NCBI RefSeq assembly: GCF_009796825.1 | Contig: NZ_CP047030.1 | Coordinates: forward strand, 3,036,501 to 3,100,500 | Length of the DNA: 64,000 nt | Reading direction: 5' to 3' | From: Algibacter sp. L3A6 | GTDB taxonomy: Bacteria; Bacteroidota; Bacteroidia; Flavobacteriales; Flavobacteriaceae | Shown here: positions 45,878-55,420 of the stretch, piece by piece | Layout of the letters: each line of letters opens with the position of its first letter | Numbering within the stretch: position 1 is the first letter of the stretch | Translations under genes and position numbers: made by a program | Notes under the pieces: generated by a model | What the model was told of the DNA's origin: nothing | Database searches by the model: none | The model's input: the letters and a program-made list of their open reading frames with translations, nothing else

Positions 45878-47035
45878 TCAATTTTTACAGCGTTCTACTA
45901 TTATTTTCTGTTTATTTTTAACATATGCCTTTTCTAAGATTCTTATTGTATCTTTTTTTTGTGGTGCAATTGCTCGTAAGATACGTGATGGATAATTAAA
46001 GAGGTATGCATGCGTATCAAGACTAAAACTTTTGTTTTCCTTTTGCATGTTGGCGTATTCAAACAAGTTATCAGAACTATAATAGTACGATTCGTCATCT
46101 AACCAAACAAAGTTTTCATTAGGCAGTACAAACATCTTAATATTGCTACCGTTTATGGCTTTGTGAAAATAAGGCGTACTATTAAGTAGTGCTGCATCTT
46201 GTTCTTGTAAGTGCTTTAAATTAGTATAAAAGTCTTTTAAATTGATGCTTACAAAAGCCTGATTTTTTATATCTATAATGCTCCAGAGATCTTCTAATTT
46301 ATCTGTCTCTGGCTGATATCGTTGGAATTTAATACGCACCATATCGCCAATTTTTACGGAGCTAACAAGACTTATAGAACCATTAAAATTTGTCCATTTT
46401 ATTAACCTATTTACTTTATGGTTTTTCACTTCGGTAAGGACAAGATCTCCGTTAGCGTGTACAGCTAGAATGTTGTTTTTATCGATCCTTATAGAATATG
46501 ATGGTAGTGATAGGTGATGATTTTGATAAATACTTGTAGCATAGCTATCTTCAATATGTATTGTCTGATTAAAAACTATATTTGGCACCGCTGTTTTTGG
46601 GATAAAGTGGCCGTATTGTTTTACTAATTCATTTGTTTTAGCCTTATCTAAAATGGCATAGTTTGTTTCGTAAACATAGGTTACAAGCGTAATTATCTCT
46701 TGTGTATTGTCTTCTATTTGGTCTACATATTGCGGTACTAAACTTATAGTGTGTAACTTTTGTTCTACATCATTTAATATATAAATATCGCTTAGTATCT
46801 GTTTTTTATAAGGTAGCACAGCATTTACATTGTATAAGAAAGCGGTACTATCTTTTACCAATACATACGCATTGCTTGAGACAGGCAAAACAGCTTCTTG
46901 TGTATATTGCGATTTATAATTATCGCTTAAAACTAGCTGTTGTGCATCTGCGTTTACACTGATTAGCAACATTGAAATTAAGGTTATATATTTCAATAAT
47001 GCTTTAAAAAAACGGCCCCTGTTGTGTTGCTTCAT
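45878..47035 (-). CDS. Secreted hypothetical protein
   Basis: 385 residues with a long basic N-terminus and signal peptide (FKALLKYITLISMLLISVNA, cleavage near residue 31). The mature part has repeated short beta-like segments and aromatic residues, and no recognised motif. It is the downstream member of a minus-strand run with the MORN-repeat protein 57 bases upstream. Function unknown. Confidence 0.7.
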   Translation of the reverse strand: MKQHNRGRFFKALLKYITLISMLLISVNADAQQLVLSDNYKSQYTQEAVLPVSSNAYVLVKDSTAFLYNVNAVLPYKKQILSDIYILNDVEQKLHTISLVPQYVDQIEDNTQEIITLVTYVYETNYAILDKAKTNELVKQYGHFIPKTAVPNIVFNQTIHIEDSYATSIYQNHHLSLPSYSIRIDKNNILAVHANGDLVLTEVKNHKVNRLIKWTNFNGSISLVSSVKIGDMVRIKFQRYQPETDKLEDLWSIIDIKNQAFVSINLKDFYTNLKHLQEQDAALLNSTPYFHKAINGSNIKMFVLPNENFVWLDDESYYYSSDNLFEYANMQKENKSFSLDTHAYLFNYPSRILRAIAPQKKDTIRILEKAYVKNKQKIIVERCKN

Positions 47036-47092
47036 GCGGAATTATTATCCTTAAAATTAAGTATATAGAATGCTAAATAAAAACTTTAAAAA

Positions 47093-48607
47093 TTATTTTT
47101 CTCCAGTAACTTTTCCTTCACTCAAAATATAGGTTGTTTCTAGTTTTCCTTCTATATTATACAATTTAAACGATCCTGTTCCGTTTTTTATAGTACCAAA
47201 ATCTAAATCTTCACCGTTCGGGTCTTTACATTCTAAAACGTTTAATAAATCGTTTGGGTATTTCTTTTGCAATTTCGTTTTCACTTTACCTGTTGGGTAA
47301 TAATCTGTTTCTATTTTTTCACCTGTAGATTTATTGATATTAAATTCACTAATTAATTCGCCTTCAAGATTATATTTTTTCTGATTGATAGAAACATTTC
47401 GAAAATACACATCGGTTTGTAAAGTCTGTTGGATTCCGTTTTTTTCAATAATTACATCAAAACTGCCTTTTCTACCACCACTACCAATTTGCCCAACTTC
47501 TTTATAGCGGTAAGCCGTGCCATCAATTTCAACACTACCAAATGTAGAATAAGGCCCTCTTCGCCCGTTGCTACCTAAAGTTTCTATAGATTTTAATTGT
47601 CCGTCTTCATCATAAAGTTTAAAAGTACCGATGCCATCCCGCAGTGTACCGTAATCTAGGGTATTCCCCTCAATATCTTTCATGGTAATGATATTGTAAT
47701 AATAGCCTTTTTTTTCTATATACTTTTCCTTTAGACTTCCATTTTTAAAATACACGGTGTTTTCTGTTGCAGGATTATGGTCGGTACTTGCAGTAGGTCT
47801 AGAAATTTTCTTAGTGGTACCATCGTCATAAAATTCCTTAGATTCCGAAATTTCGCCTTTGCTATTATGAGAAACAATATTTAATATGGATCCATCTTCG
47901 TTAAATCTTTTTAATTCCCCCACTGCTCTACCAGCATCGTAAACCGCTTTTTCATAAATAAATTCTCCTTTGGAATGAGTGCAATAGATAATCCAATCGC
48001 CATGTTTACTGCCTAATTTGTATTTTCCATAAGTTTTAAAACTATAGCCCGGAAATCTTTTAGTTTCAGAAAAATCACCATTGGGCATGTTATCTTCAAA
48101 CTGCATACTTTTTTTTAATTTACCATCTTCAAAATACTCCTTCCAAGTGCCCCTGCGAGCACCATTTTCAAAAACTTCTATACTTTGCAACGATCCGTCG
48201 AGGTAAAGTTGTTGCCATTCTCCATCTTTTACACCATTAATATAATTCCCTTTTGTATGTATCGCTTCTCTTTTACGAGTATTATGGTAGGTTATCCATG
48301 TGCCTGTTTTTTTTAAATCGCTATTAAGTTTTCCTTTTTCCTGCAGAATTAAGGGTTTATTGGTGGTGATGTCTTGGATAAAATAATCTCGAAATTCTCT
48401 GGTGTCATAATTAAAATACTCGGTAGGTCTCGTGTTGGAAAATGCCCCATAATATTGCCATTCGCCAACAGGGTTGCCATTGGCATCGCGTTTGCCTTTA
48501 CTATTTTGGTAATTGCCTTCTTGCTGGTACTCTTTTACTTGTGCCATTGCAACAGCACTTATTAGTAAACCACATAAAACAATGGCGCTTTTAATTTTAA
48601 AATTCAT
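47093..48607 (-). CDS. Secreted MORN/YwqK-repeat protein
   Basis: 504 residues with a signal peptide (cleavage after AVAMAQ near residue 23). The chain is built from repeats such as NGNPVGEWQYYG, NGVKDGEWQQLYLDGSLQSI and NGARRGTWKEYFEDGKLKKS. These are MORN/YwqK-type repeats seen in some toxin-antitoxin or surface proteins. The repeats form beta hairpins and likely bind a partner outside the cell. It belongs to a minus-strand group with genes at 45878 and 48734. Confidence 0.82.
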   Translation of the reverse strand: MNFKIKSAIVLCGLLISAVAMAQVKEYQQEGNYQNSKGKRDANGNPVGEWQYYGAFSNTRPTEYFNYDTREFRDYFIQDITTNKPLILQEKGKLNSDLKKTGTWITYHNTRKREAIHTKGNYINGVKDGEWQQLYLDGSLQSIEVFENGARRGTWKEYFEDGKLKKSMQFEDNMPNGDFSETKRFPGYSFKTYGKYKLGSKHGDWIIYCTHSKGEFIYEKAVYDAGRAVGELKRFNEDGSILNIVSHNSKGEISESKEFYDDGTTKKISRPTASTDHNPATENTVYFKNGSLKEKYIEKKGYYYNIITMKDIEGNTLDYGTLRDGIGTFKLYDEDGQLKSIETLGSNGRRGPYSTFGSVEIDGTAYRYKEVGQIGSGGRKGSFDVIIEKNGIQQTLQTDVYFRNVSINQKKYNLEGELISEFNINKSTGEKIETDYYPTGKVKTKLQKKYPNDLLNVLECKDPNGEDLDFGTIKNGTGSFKLYNIEGKLETTYILSEGKVTGEK

Positions 48608-48733
48608 AAATAAATTGCGTTATAGGTTTTTGAGTGTGTATTTGAAATTAAAATGAATATTACTTTTCTTCATTTAAGAAAGAGGTTACAGAAGTAAAAA
48701 AAACTATTACTAAAAATAATGAGTTATGTACAA

Positions 48734-49795
48734 TTAAAATCCGTAAAATTTTAATTCACCGCTTTTATATATTAATTCGGTTAAATACGTCCCATCTTCA
48801 TCATAGATAAAAAGATTACCATTCCCATTTTTAAAGGTTCCTATTTTTAAAGCATTCCCGTATTGGTCGTAGTATTCCAAAAGATTGTAAGGATTCCCAT
48901 TTTTATAGATGTATTTTTCACTAATCTTTCCGTTTCTATGATAAGTTTTAACAACACCAGACTCGGTTTTATCTAAAAATCTTTCGCTTAATAGTTTTCC
49001 TTCTTCATTATATTCCCTCTCTGGCTCCATAGTTTCTTCTATTGTTTTTTCTACCCGTGGTTTAAGTAATCTTCTCTCCATAACAACAAATCCAACACCA
49101 AAATATTCAAGTTTTTGGTTATAAACGATCTCTTTATCATCACCTGTTATAATTATTTTAAAAACATTGCCATAATCATCAAATTTATAGTGCCTTATTT
49201 TTGATTCCGAGAAACTAGAATAGATTAAATGCCCATTAGCATATTTATATTTGTTAGGTTTTCCATCGGCATTCCATTTGTAAAACACTTCTAGATCGTC
49301 GGGAGTACCAAAGTAATTGTAACGCACCCCATAATCAGAACCATCAAACTCTACTTTTTCTGATCCGCCTTCGTTTTTACGGATTAATCTATTCTTAGAA
49401 TCATAAGTGTATGTTTTATTTTCGTATTTATTCCCTTCGTAAATTAACAGACCTTCGGCGTTGTATTTGTAATCTGTTGTGGTGCCATAGTTATCGATAA
49501 CACCAATTATATAATCTTGGCTATTTACCGTATATTTATTGCCTTTATTATCGCTTACAAGTTTTCCGTTTACGTATTTGTAGGTGCAATTACCTGTATT
49601 ATCTTTAATTAAGTATCCATCCTCATTAAAATATAGGTTATCACATCGAGAAACGGGACCTTTTAGATTAAAGTGTTCTCTTTTAAATTGAAATGCCATG
49701 GGGTTTAAAGGAGCATTCTCGAAATCTATTTTTTGCGCAAATACAGGGTTTAACAGAGTGCTAAATAAAAGAATGCTAATTATTTTTACTTTCAT
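48734..49795 (-). CDS. Secreted YD/MORN-repeat-like protein
   Basis: 353 residues with a signal peptide (MKVKIISILLFSTLLNPVFA). Short repeats follow, such as YKYNAEGLLIYEGNKYENKT, YDSKNRLIRKNEG and YHRNGKISEKYIYKNGNPYN. They resemble YD repeats of RHS proteins and MORN-type repeats of its neighbour at 47093. It has no RHS core or toxin domain. It may be a surface-associated relative of the MORN protein; both could derive from a duplicated gene family. Confidence 0.78.
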   Translation of the reverse strand: MKVKIISILLFSTLLNPVFAQKIDFENAPLNPMAFQFKREHFNLKGPVSRCDNLYFNEDGYLIKDNTGNCTYKYVNGKLVSDNKGNKYTVNSQDYIIGVIDNYGTTTDYKYNAEGLLIYEGNKYENKTYTYDSKNRLIRKNEGGSEKVEFDGSDYGVRYNYFGTPDDLEVFYKWNADGKPNKYKYANGHLIYSSFSESKIRHYKFDDYGNVFKIIITGDDKEIVYNQKLEYFGVGFVVMERRLLKPRVEKTIEETMEPEREYNEEGKLLSERFLDKTESGVVKTYHRNGKISEKYIYKNGNPYNLLEYYDQYGNALKIGTFKNGNGNLFIYDEDGTYLTELIYKSGELKFYGF

Positions 49796-49819
49796 ATTGT
49801 TGGTTTTTAGTTACTTATA

Positions 49820-49988
49820 TTATCCTCTAACCCCAATGCCGGTAGCTTTTTCAGTGTTTTTGATAGTGTCTTTTTTAGAGTTTTCTCTTAAAAACTGACT
49901 GGCATCTAGGATAAAATTTGTTTCGTTTTTTTTTAAAGGCTGTGTTTCTAAAAGAATTTTATGGCTTATATAACGGTCTTTGGTGTAT
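49820..49988 (-). pseudogene. Reading-frame remnant without a start codon
   Basis: On the minus strand about 56 codons read KAYTKDRYISHKILLETQPL to ENSKKDTIKNTEKATGIGVR-G-stop with no ATG, GTG or TTG. It looks like the tail of a real protein. Its frame differs from that of the upstream open frame ending at 49996, so it is not a simple readthrough. It is probably a decayed gene end. Confidence 0.45.
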
Positions 49989-49995
49989 GCTTTTT

Positions 49996-50337
49996 TTATT
50001 CTTTACTGGAAGCCTTAAAAACTTTAATGTATTTAAAGGTTTTAGAGGGGCAGTCATCACTTTTAATAATATATCTATAGACAACTACATAATCTGATTC
50101 ACCTACATATAAATCCACTTTTTTTATATTGCTATCTTCATTAGGGTTTAATCTATTTTTAAAAACTTCAATTATTTTATTACGTTTTTCTGCATCTAAC
50201 TTTGTTGATAGCATAAAGGTTTTAAAATCGGTATCTACAGAGCACCAAGGGGCTAATTTTGTATTATTAATTAAAACAAAATAATGTGCGCTTTGCGCAT
50301 AAAAAGAATTAAAGTAAAACCCAAGAAATAGAAACAA
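49996..50337 (-). CDS. Small secreted protein with unclear start, possibly degraded
   Basis: 113 codons from a TTG at 50337. The frame extends upstream (NKNKTFCLF) but reaches a stop without an ATG. The hydrophobic start (MFLFLGFYFNSFYAQS) looks like a signal peptide whose first codons or start codon are missing. The mature part is NNTKLAPWCSVDTDFKTFML and on, ending KTFKYIKVFKASSKE. I recognise no family. Loss of the start suggests the gene is decaying, in line with the remnants on either side. Confidence 0.5.
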   Translation of the reverse strand: MFLFLGFYFNSFYAQSAHYFVLINNTKLAPWCSVDTDFKTFMLSTKLDAEKRNKIIEVFKNRLNPNEDSNIKKVDLYVGESDYVVVYRYIIKSDDCPSKTFKYIKVFKASSKE

Positions 50338-50387
50338 ACAGAAGGTTTTGTTTTTATTTGAAATATATTTTTAATAGTATGTTGTTT

Positions 50388-50561
50388 TTAAAATTTATCT
50401 CTCGAAGTTTTACGCTCTTCTTCTCGTTTTTTTGTGGCTAAGTGTTCAAAAGCTTTTCCAATCTTTTTACACTACTCTTTATCTGAAACATAAAAACTAA
50501 ATTTTTCAGAATATGCATATTCGTCAAGACGTAATATTAATTTTGTATTTTCATATTTATG
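50388..50561 (-). pseudogene. Fragment of a degraded gene with an internal stop
   Basis: The minus strand reads KYENTKLILRLDEYAYSEKF then SFYVSDKE-stop-CKKIGKAFEHLATKKREE and RKTSRDKF-stop. One in-frame stop interrupts otherwise protein-like sequence, and there is no start codon. It is a remnant of an unidentified gene next to the LuxR-type regulator. Confidence 0.5.
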
Positions 50562-50622
50562 TTTTTTTTAACAAAAAAAACATAAATCATTTAATACTGC
50601 AACACTCAATATTGAGTGTTTA

Positions 50623-51399
50623 TTAAATAATTTGATTTAATAAACAATATTGGACTAATTCTTGAGTTGAAGAAAACTTCAGTTTTTTTAGTATACTTCT
50701 TCTATGTCCATCTACTGTGTGTGAGCTAATAAAAAGTTTTTTACTTATCTCTTTACTTGTTTGGTTTAGTGTTAACAATCGTAGAATATCCTGTTCTCTA
50801 TTGCTTAGGCTGTTGGTAGCTAATAAGTTTTGATCATAATTTTTATAGTATAATGTTTCGTATTCATTGTTTTTGTTTAATTTTTTTACAGTGCAAATTA
50901 TTGGTCTATATTCTCCATTCCCAATAACAGTGGCATGGGCAATTCCAATAATAGGTTTTCCTGTTTCATCAAAATATGTAGGGGTTTGATGTTCCAAAAT
51001 ATTGCAAAAATCGCCTTTACTATTTTTTACTCTAAAATTCCAAGTGTAATTTAGATTTTCTCGATCTTCTTTTTTTACTTTGGTCATTGTAAAAGTCATT
51101 AAATCTTGTAAGGCCTTCATCCAAACAACTAGGTCATCTGGATGAAAATGAGAAAGCCAGTATTGAGGTCCAATAGAAGTCATTTTTTCTATATCTAAAC
51201 CTAACGTAAGCTCAAAGTTTTTACTAACAAATGGGTAGGTTTGCAATGAAGTGTTGGTTACAATAAAAAAAGACTCGGTTCTTGGTAAATATTTATCTAG
51301 TTCTATTAGTTTATTAATGTGTTGTTCTATGATAGTATTTTTATATTCTTTATTCGTATCGAATATTTCTTTAAATAAGTCTATTGTTTCTTTTTTCAT
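50623..51399 (-). CDS. PAS-domain LuxR-family transcription regulator
   Basis: 258 residues. A PAS-like sensor domain covers about 45-170 (NTSLQTYPFVSKNFELTLGL, NYTWNFRVKNSKGDFCNILE). A C-terminal LuxR helix-turn-helix has SNREQDILRLLTLNQTSKEI and SSHTVDGHRRSILKKLKFSS. It probably senses a small ligand or redox state and controls nearby genes. It is the last gene of the island before the right attachment site at 51879 and has no receiver domain. Confidence 0.9.
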   Translation of the reverse strand: MKKETIDLFKEIFDTNKEYKNTIIEQHINKLIELDKYLPRTESFFIVTNTSLQTYPFVSKNFELTLGLDIEKMTSIGPQYWLSHFHPDDLVVWMKALQDLMTFTMTKVKKEDRENLNYTWNFRVKNSKGDFCNILEHQTPTYFDETGKPIIGIAHATVIGNGEYRPIICTVKKLNKNNEYETLYYKNYDQNLLATNSLSNREQDILRLLTLNQTSKEISKKLFISSHTVDGHRRSILKKLKFSSTQELVQYCLLNQII

Positions 51400-51878
51400 A
51401 ATTCTTTTAATTTAAATGTAACTTACTTTAAGTAGCGCTACATTTTAAAACCTATAGACCTCAATAATTTGCTATTAATTAGGATTTAGAGATTTTTGCT
51501 TTTTAGCATTTTAGGTGTAAGTTTATTAAATTATACACAATAACCCAAAAGTATGTGGTTATAATTAATAATTATACCAGATGTCTTTATTAAAATTAGG
51601 AATACTGAAATTGTTTTTTGATGTTGGTTTTAGGGGTAACTAAGAGTAATTATTAGCTTAACATCTTAAGTGAAATTAATAGGAGAGAAGAAGTATAACT
51701 TGTTTTGAAATCTTGATTAAGTTTTTTAGTGTAAAAAAAACTAACAATTTTGAGCTATTTTAATCATAGAAATAGCACTAATTATTACCTTTGAAATGGT
51801 AGTGCTAATTTCCGGTCACTTTCCGGGTCGTTTTGTACCTCATTTTTCGTTAAGCCCTGTAAATAAAGAAAAGTTGAT
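51400..51878. other. Right end of the island, non-coding
   Basis: About 480 bases with no gene. Near 51831-51846 lies TTTTGTACCTCATTTT, matching the arm-type sequence at the left end (18664) at 15 of 16 bases. The right attachment site follows at 51879. Confidence 0.65.
51831..51846 (+). promoter_or_regulatory. Probable integrase arm-type site, right end
   Basis: TTTTGTACCTCATTTT differs from TTTTGTACCTCGTTTT at 18664-18679 by one base. It lies 33 bases inside the right attachment site. Confidence 0.5.
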
Positions 51879-51896
51879 TTCTGTATTGGGAAATAA
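51879..51896 (+). repeat. Right attachment site (attR), copy of the mnmE 3' end
   Basis: TTCTGTATTGGGAAATAA matches the end of mnmE at 15 of 18 bases and still reads FCIGK-stop in the plus frame. The ten bases ATTTCTGTAT are identical at both ends and could hold the strand-exchange region. The differing third-codon bases suggest that this copy came with the element or from another strain. Confidence 0.85.
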
Positions 51897-52020
51897 ATAA
51901 TACAAAATATTAGAATGAATATATTGGAATAAGAAGTTCGTGAAGTATAAAAATAATTGAATTGGTTAGATTAATTGCAAGAAAAACCACATGAAATAGA
52001 GCTAATTGCATCTCCCTTTT
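51897..52020. other. Chromosomal spacer after the island
   Basis: 124 bases between the right attachment site and a small open frame. No signal is visible. Confidence 0.5.
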
Positions 52021-52239
52021 TTAATGTTTCTTAATTACAACTAGTTTTCTATCAAAAACTAATATGTCGTTATTTTCAAAAGATGCAATTCGCCAAGGTG
52101 AATTTCTGTCGCTATATTCATATACAGTATAAGTTGAATCCTTAAACTCGACAGTCAAAGTGTCTTTTTCTCCAATTGAGGTCATATTATAAATGTTTCC
52201 TCGCAATTCATTCGCAATTTCAATCCGTTCGACTTTTTG
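52021..52239 (-). pseudogene. Truncated hypothetical protein
   Basis: A frame reads KTVAQKVERIEIANELRGNI then YNMTSIGEKDTLTVEFKDST and on to a stop at 52021. An ATG occurs only at 52206, giving 61 residues; upstream codons also look coding but have no start. It overlaps or abuts the hydrolase end at 52251. It is probably the C-terminal remnant of a larger gene, though a short functional protein cannot be excluded. Confidence 0.45.
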
Positions 52240-52250
52240 GGCAACAGTTT

Positions 52251-53234
52251 TTAATTGTTTTTATTCCAGTCATGAATTAATTCGAATGTTTTAATATTTT
52301 TTACAATATCCAAATGTTTTACGTTCTCCATAATTTCTACTTGAACAAATTTTTTGGCAGGTTCAAATACAATTGGAAATTGTTCAGGATAAAAGCTTTC
52401 GTCTTCTTTCCCAACTAAAACCATGCAAGGTATATTAATGTTATCTATCTCTTTTTGGTGGTCTTTGCTGTAAAAATTCATAGTCATATTATACGAATAA
52501 GATGGAACTTGTAGACTATCATTCATTGTTTCTGGGCGATTAAAAAATAGTACAGGTAAATGGTTAAAGTTTTTTACATACACATTATTAAGCATTGAAA
52601 GTCCGATTATTCTTCTCAATGCTACTTTTACCCAACCACCACTACTTGGTTTTACTGTTGGTGCTTTATATCCTAAATAAGGTGAAATTAAAACTGCTTT
52701 ATCTACTTTTTTATTTTTTGGATTGCCAATAAACCTTAACACAAACCCACCACCTGAAGAATGTCCAGCAAGAATGATATTACGAGCATTGAAATTGTTC
52801 TTACTAAATTGAATAAAATCTTCAATGTCATTTTCAAGTTGCCCAATGAAATCAATATCACCTCTTTTTCCTGTGTTTCTTCCGTGTCCTCTCATATCGG
52901 GTGTTATTACTGTTGCTATATTTTTATTAGCAATTGCATTGGCGATATTTGCCAAATATCTGCTGTCAGACCCAGAGCCATGAATTAGTATCATAATGTC
53001 TTTACTATGACTTTTATAAACTCGATTAAAAATTTCTTTATTATCTCTCATTTTTGTCCATTGTTCAACTCCTAAATCTGTATGAGTTTGAGTTTTTATT
53101 GAACTATAATCATAATTTTTGACATTTTTTTCAAGCTTGATAGGCCAACAAATTAGAAATAAGGATATTACTGCGTAAATGCAAAAACTTATTACGATTA
53201 TTTTTCCAATCTTATTTAAAATTTTAATTCTCAT
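52251..53234 (-). CDS. Alpha/beta hydrolase (lysophospholipase-like)
   Basis: 327 residues with an N-terminal hydrophobic anchor (about 11-31). The fold is marked by LIHGSGSDSRY, the oxyanion loop, and the nucleophile elbow GHSSG with S159. The final VLVGKEDESFYPEQF contains the acid and NVKHLDIVKN the histidine. The DMRGHGRNTGKRGD stretch is typical of monoglyceride lipase-like enzymes. It is probably a membrane-anchored esterase or lipase of unknown substrate. It lies just outside the island. Confidence 0.9.
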   Translation of the reverse strand: MRIKILNKIGKIIVISFCIYAVISLFLICWPIKLEKNVKNYDYSSIKTQTHTDLGVEQWTKMRDNKEIFNRVYKSHSKDIMILIHGSGSDSRYLANIANAIANKNIATVITPDMRGHGRNTGKRGDIDFIGQLENDIEDFIQFSKNNFNARNIILAGHSSGGGFVLRFIGNPKNKKVDKAVLISPYLGYKAPTVKPSSGGWVKVALRRIIGLSMLNNVYVKNFNHLPVLFFNRPETMNDSLQVPSYSYNMTMNFYSKDHQKEIDNINIPCMVLVGKEDESFYPEQFPIVFEPAKKFVQVEIMENVKHLDIVKNIKTFELIHDWNKNN

Positions 53235-53737
53235 TTTTTAATATATTGTTTATAACAATAGTAAATCTTAAAGCTTATTAATAGAAAAATATGATTCTCA
53301 GTTGTGGTTTTGCAAGGATGAGCTGTCAAATTGTTGCCAACTTGTTTATTGACTCACTTCAACAACATATTTAGTTTAAATATATTTCGATATACTTTAT
53401 CCGTCATATCAGAAATTCCCTGAACATATCTAGGCCAAGTTGCTTATTCCTTATAAAAAAATAAATAAGTGCTTCTGCGTATTTGTTATAAGCTGAAGCT
53501 AAGTTGTTAGCTCCTAATTAATATGTTTTACGGAAAACCGTAATTGGGAAAAGAACTAAGAAAAATGTTTTACTTGTTGCTAGAAATAGGGGAGATGATA
53601 ACGCCTTATTTCTTCAATTAAAAATTAAAAAATAGTTGTTTTGGGTGTTGTTAAATAATTTTGAAATGCTATTAACTATAGCTTTTAATGGTAGTTTATT
53701 ATGTTGCTTGGTTTACTATTTTATCCCTAACGTTAAT
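53235..53737. other. Intergenic region with a palindrome
   Basis: 503 bases without a gene. A perfect palindrome TTACGG-AAAA-CCGTAA lies at 53528-53543, like the one at 24105-24122. Otherwise I see nothing notable. Confidence 0.6.
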
Positions 53738-54526
53738 TTAATTTTTTAGTGTTTTACCAAAATCAGGTAAAATAGTTTCTTTAGCCTTATCAACATTTAT
53801 ATAATTGCTTAAATCTCTAAGTGAGATGACTTTAAATTTATTCTCATGTAAATATTGTAGATATTCTTTAAACAATTTAGTAGGTGTACTTACCCATGGA
53901 TGTTCAATATCAGGTACACCATGTAATGTTAGAACAACAATTTTTCCTTTTTTAGCTTCGTTAAAGGAAGCCATTATTTCGATTTTATTACTTGCATCTG
54001 CCGCCCAACTTGGTACTAGAAATGGATGATCTTCCAAAGGATCATAAACTCTGCTACCTCCAGCTCTAGCAAAAACGTACTTTTTCTCTTCTAAAAATTC
54101 TAGCACCTCAGAATTCAGTGCGTAGCCTGGATAGGCAAAATTAGTTGGAGTTTCAATATCTAGAGAATCACATTTATTTTCTATATAAGCTAACTCTTCA
54201 TTAAATTGTGCTTGCAATAAATTGGCAACATTAGCATGTGTATGTGTATGATTGGCTATTTCAAAGCCCATGTTGTTAAGTGCTTTAATCTGGTGCCAAT
54301 TAATATAAAGCGTGCTGTCTTTAAATTTGGGAGGAAATTCACAGACAAAAAAAGTAGCTCCAAAACCGAATTCTTTTAATAATGGTGCCACAATTGAATA
54401 TTGACTTGCCGGAGCATCATCAAAAGTAATTACCACTAGTTTATCTGGTATTTCCTTTTTTAGTATTTAGGAATTACCGTAAAATGTAATTGAAAATATA
54501 AATAGAAAAGCACTAATTATTTTCAT
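53738..54526 (-). pseudogene. Polysaccharide deacetylase interrupted after its signal peptide
   Basis: A start at 54526 gives a signal peptide MKIISAFLFIFSITFYGNS, then a TAA (54467-54469), then in the same frame ILKKEIPDKLVVITFDDAPA and a NodB domain. Motif 1 is TFDDA, motif 2 NHTHTHA, and later FAYPGY. Such enzymes remove acetyl groups from surface polysaccharide or peptidoglycan. A GTG at 54436 could start a cytoplasmic form, but the catalytic domain would lack its export signal. The simplest view is a recent nonsense mutation (for example CAA to TAA). Confidence 0.82.
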
Positions 54527-54649
54527 AAGGGTATTTAAAATTAACTATTAGTCTTTGTGTTAATAATAATTTAGAGTTTATACTTGCAAGGGTTTTCTAA
54601 GGGGAATTATATATAGTAAATCTAGAACTTAACATGGTTTATACCAGCA

Positions 54650-55078
54650 TTAGCTGCTTTTCTTCTTTGTTTTAAATATATCTTTTAGTATAATATATTG
54701 TTCGTGATATAAAAGTATAGAAGCAATAATGAAGGGTACTCCAGACCAAAACGCCCATGTATGAAAATCGGTGTTGTTCACACTAGGATATGCTAAATAT
54801 CTAAATGAAAACCATAATGAAATTAGCCCTAAAATACCGATTACGTGCTTAGTAACAACTTTTTCGATTTTTATACTTAACAGGATAAGTAATTGACCTA
54901 GAAGTGAAAGTAGTGAAGCGCCAAGTAGGAGGTTAGCAAAAGAATCTGAAAAACCACTGCTTGAGAGCCATCTATCTAAAGTGAAATACTCTGTTAAGAG
55001 CATTACAGAAATAGTGTTTTTATGAATTATAAAAATGAATGAATGTAATATTAATGTCCAAATTTTAAGCTTTTTCAT
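54650..55078 (-). CDS. Hypothetical membrane protein
   Basis: 142 residues with four hydrophobic segments (about 8-28, 44-66, 75-96 and 108-125). Charged residues are few outside the ends, and the C-terminus is basic (KDIFKTKKKSS). I recognise no family. It stands alone on the minus strand. Confidence 0.72.
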   Translation of the reverse strand: MKKLKIWTLILHSFIFIIHKNTISVMLLTEYFTLDRWLSSSGFSDSFANLLLGASLLSLLGQLLILLSIKIEKVVTKHVIGILGLISLWFSFRYLAYPSVNNTDFHTWAFWSGVPFIIASILLYHEQYIILKDIFKTKKKSS

Positions 55079-55420
55079 ATTCTTATTTATAACAATTAAA
55101 ATTATTTTTTAAAATTATTTTTTGATTCTCGAACAAGGTTAGCATATTGAATTTATATGTTTTTTTCATTTATACATTAACGAACTTAACCTGATTACAA
55201 AATAGACACCTATTCTTACTTATTGAAGCTAATATATAAATAATAAATTTTAGGAAAACAATAATTAACTATATCGGGTCTGTTAGTATTTAGTAACAAA
55301 ACAAGTTTCAATAAAACCACGCTGTAAAAGTCATTTTGTATAGCTTTGCTGAAATATAAATTACATAGGTATCAAATTCTATTTTGATAGGGCTTAGGCT
55401 CACATAAAAGCGTATTGTTA
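55079..55420. other. Divergent intergenic region
   Basis: 342 AT-rich bases between divergent genes. I see no gene, repeat or strong hairpin; promoters of both neighbours should lie here. Confidence 0.6.

Larger units (their letters stand above)
18547..51896. mobile_element. 33.4-kb genomic island integrated at mnmE
   Basis: The island runs from the end of mnmE to the imperfect copy of its last 18 bases at 51879-51896. It encodes a tyrosine recombinase and an excisionase-like protein, a small replication module, and cargo. The cargo is a type III restriction-modification locus with extra helicase genes, a dynamin-HerA-nuclease operon, a Fic protein, secreted proteins and a regulator. I see no relaxase, conjugation channel, capsid or terminase gene, so transfer would need help from another element. 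Confidence 0.85.

Noticed and set aside
49820..49998. Readthrough or simple frameshift joining the 113-codon frame to the next remnant
   Set aside because: The two frames differ and the stop lies before the A run, so slippage there would not join them.
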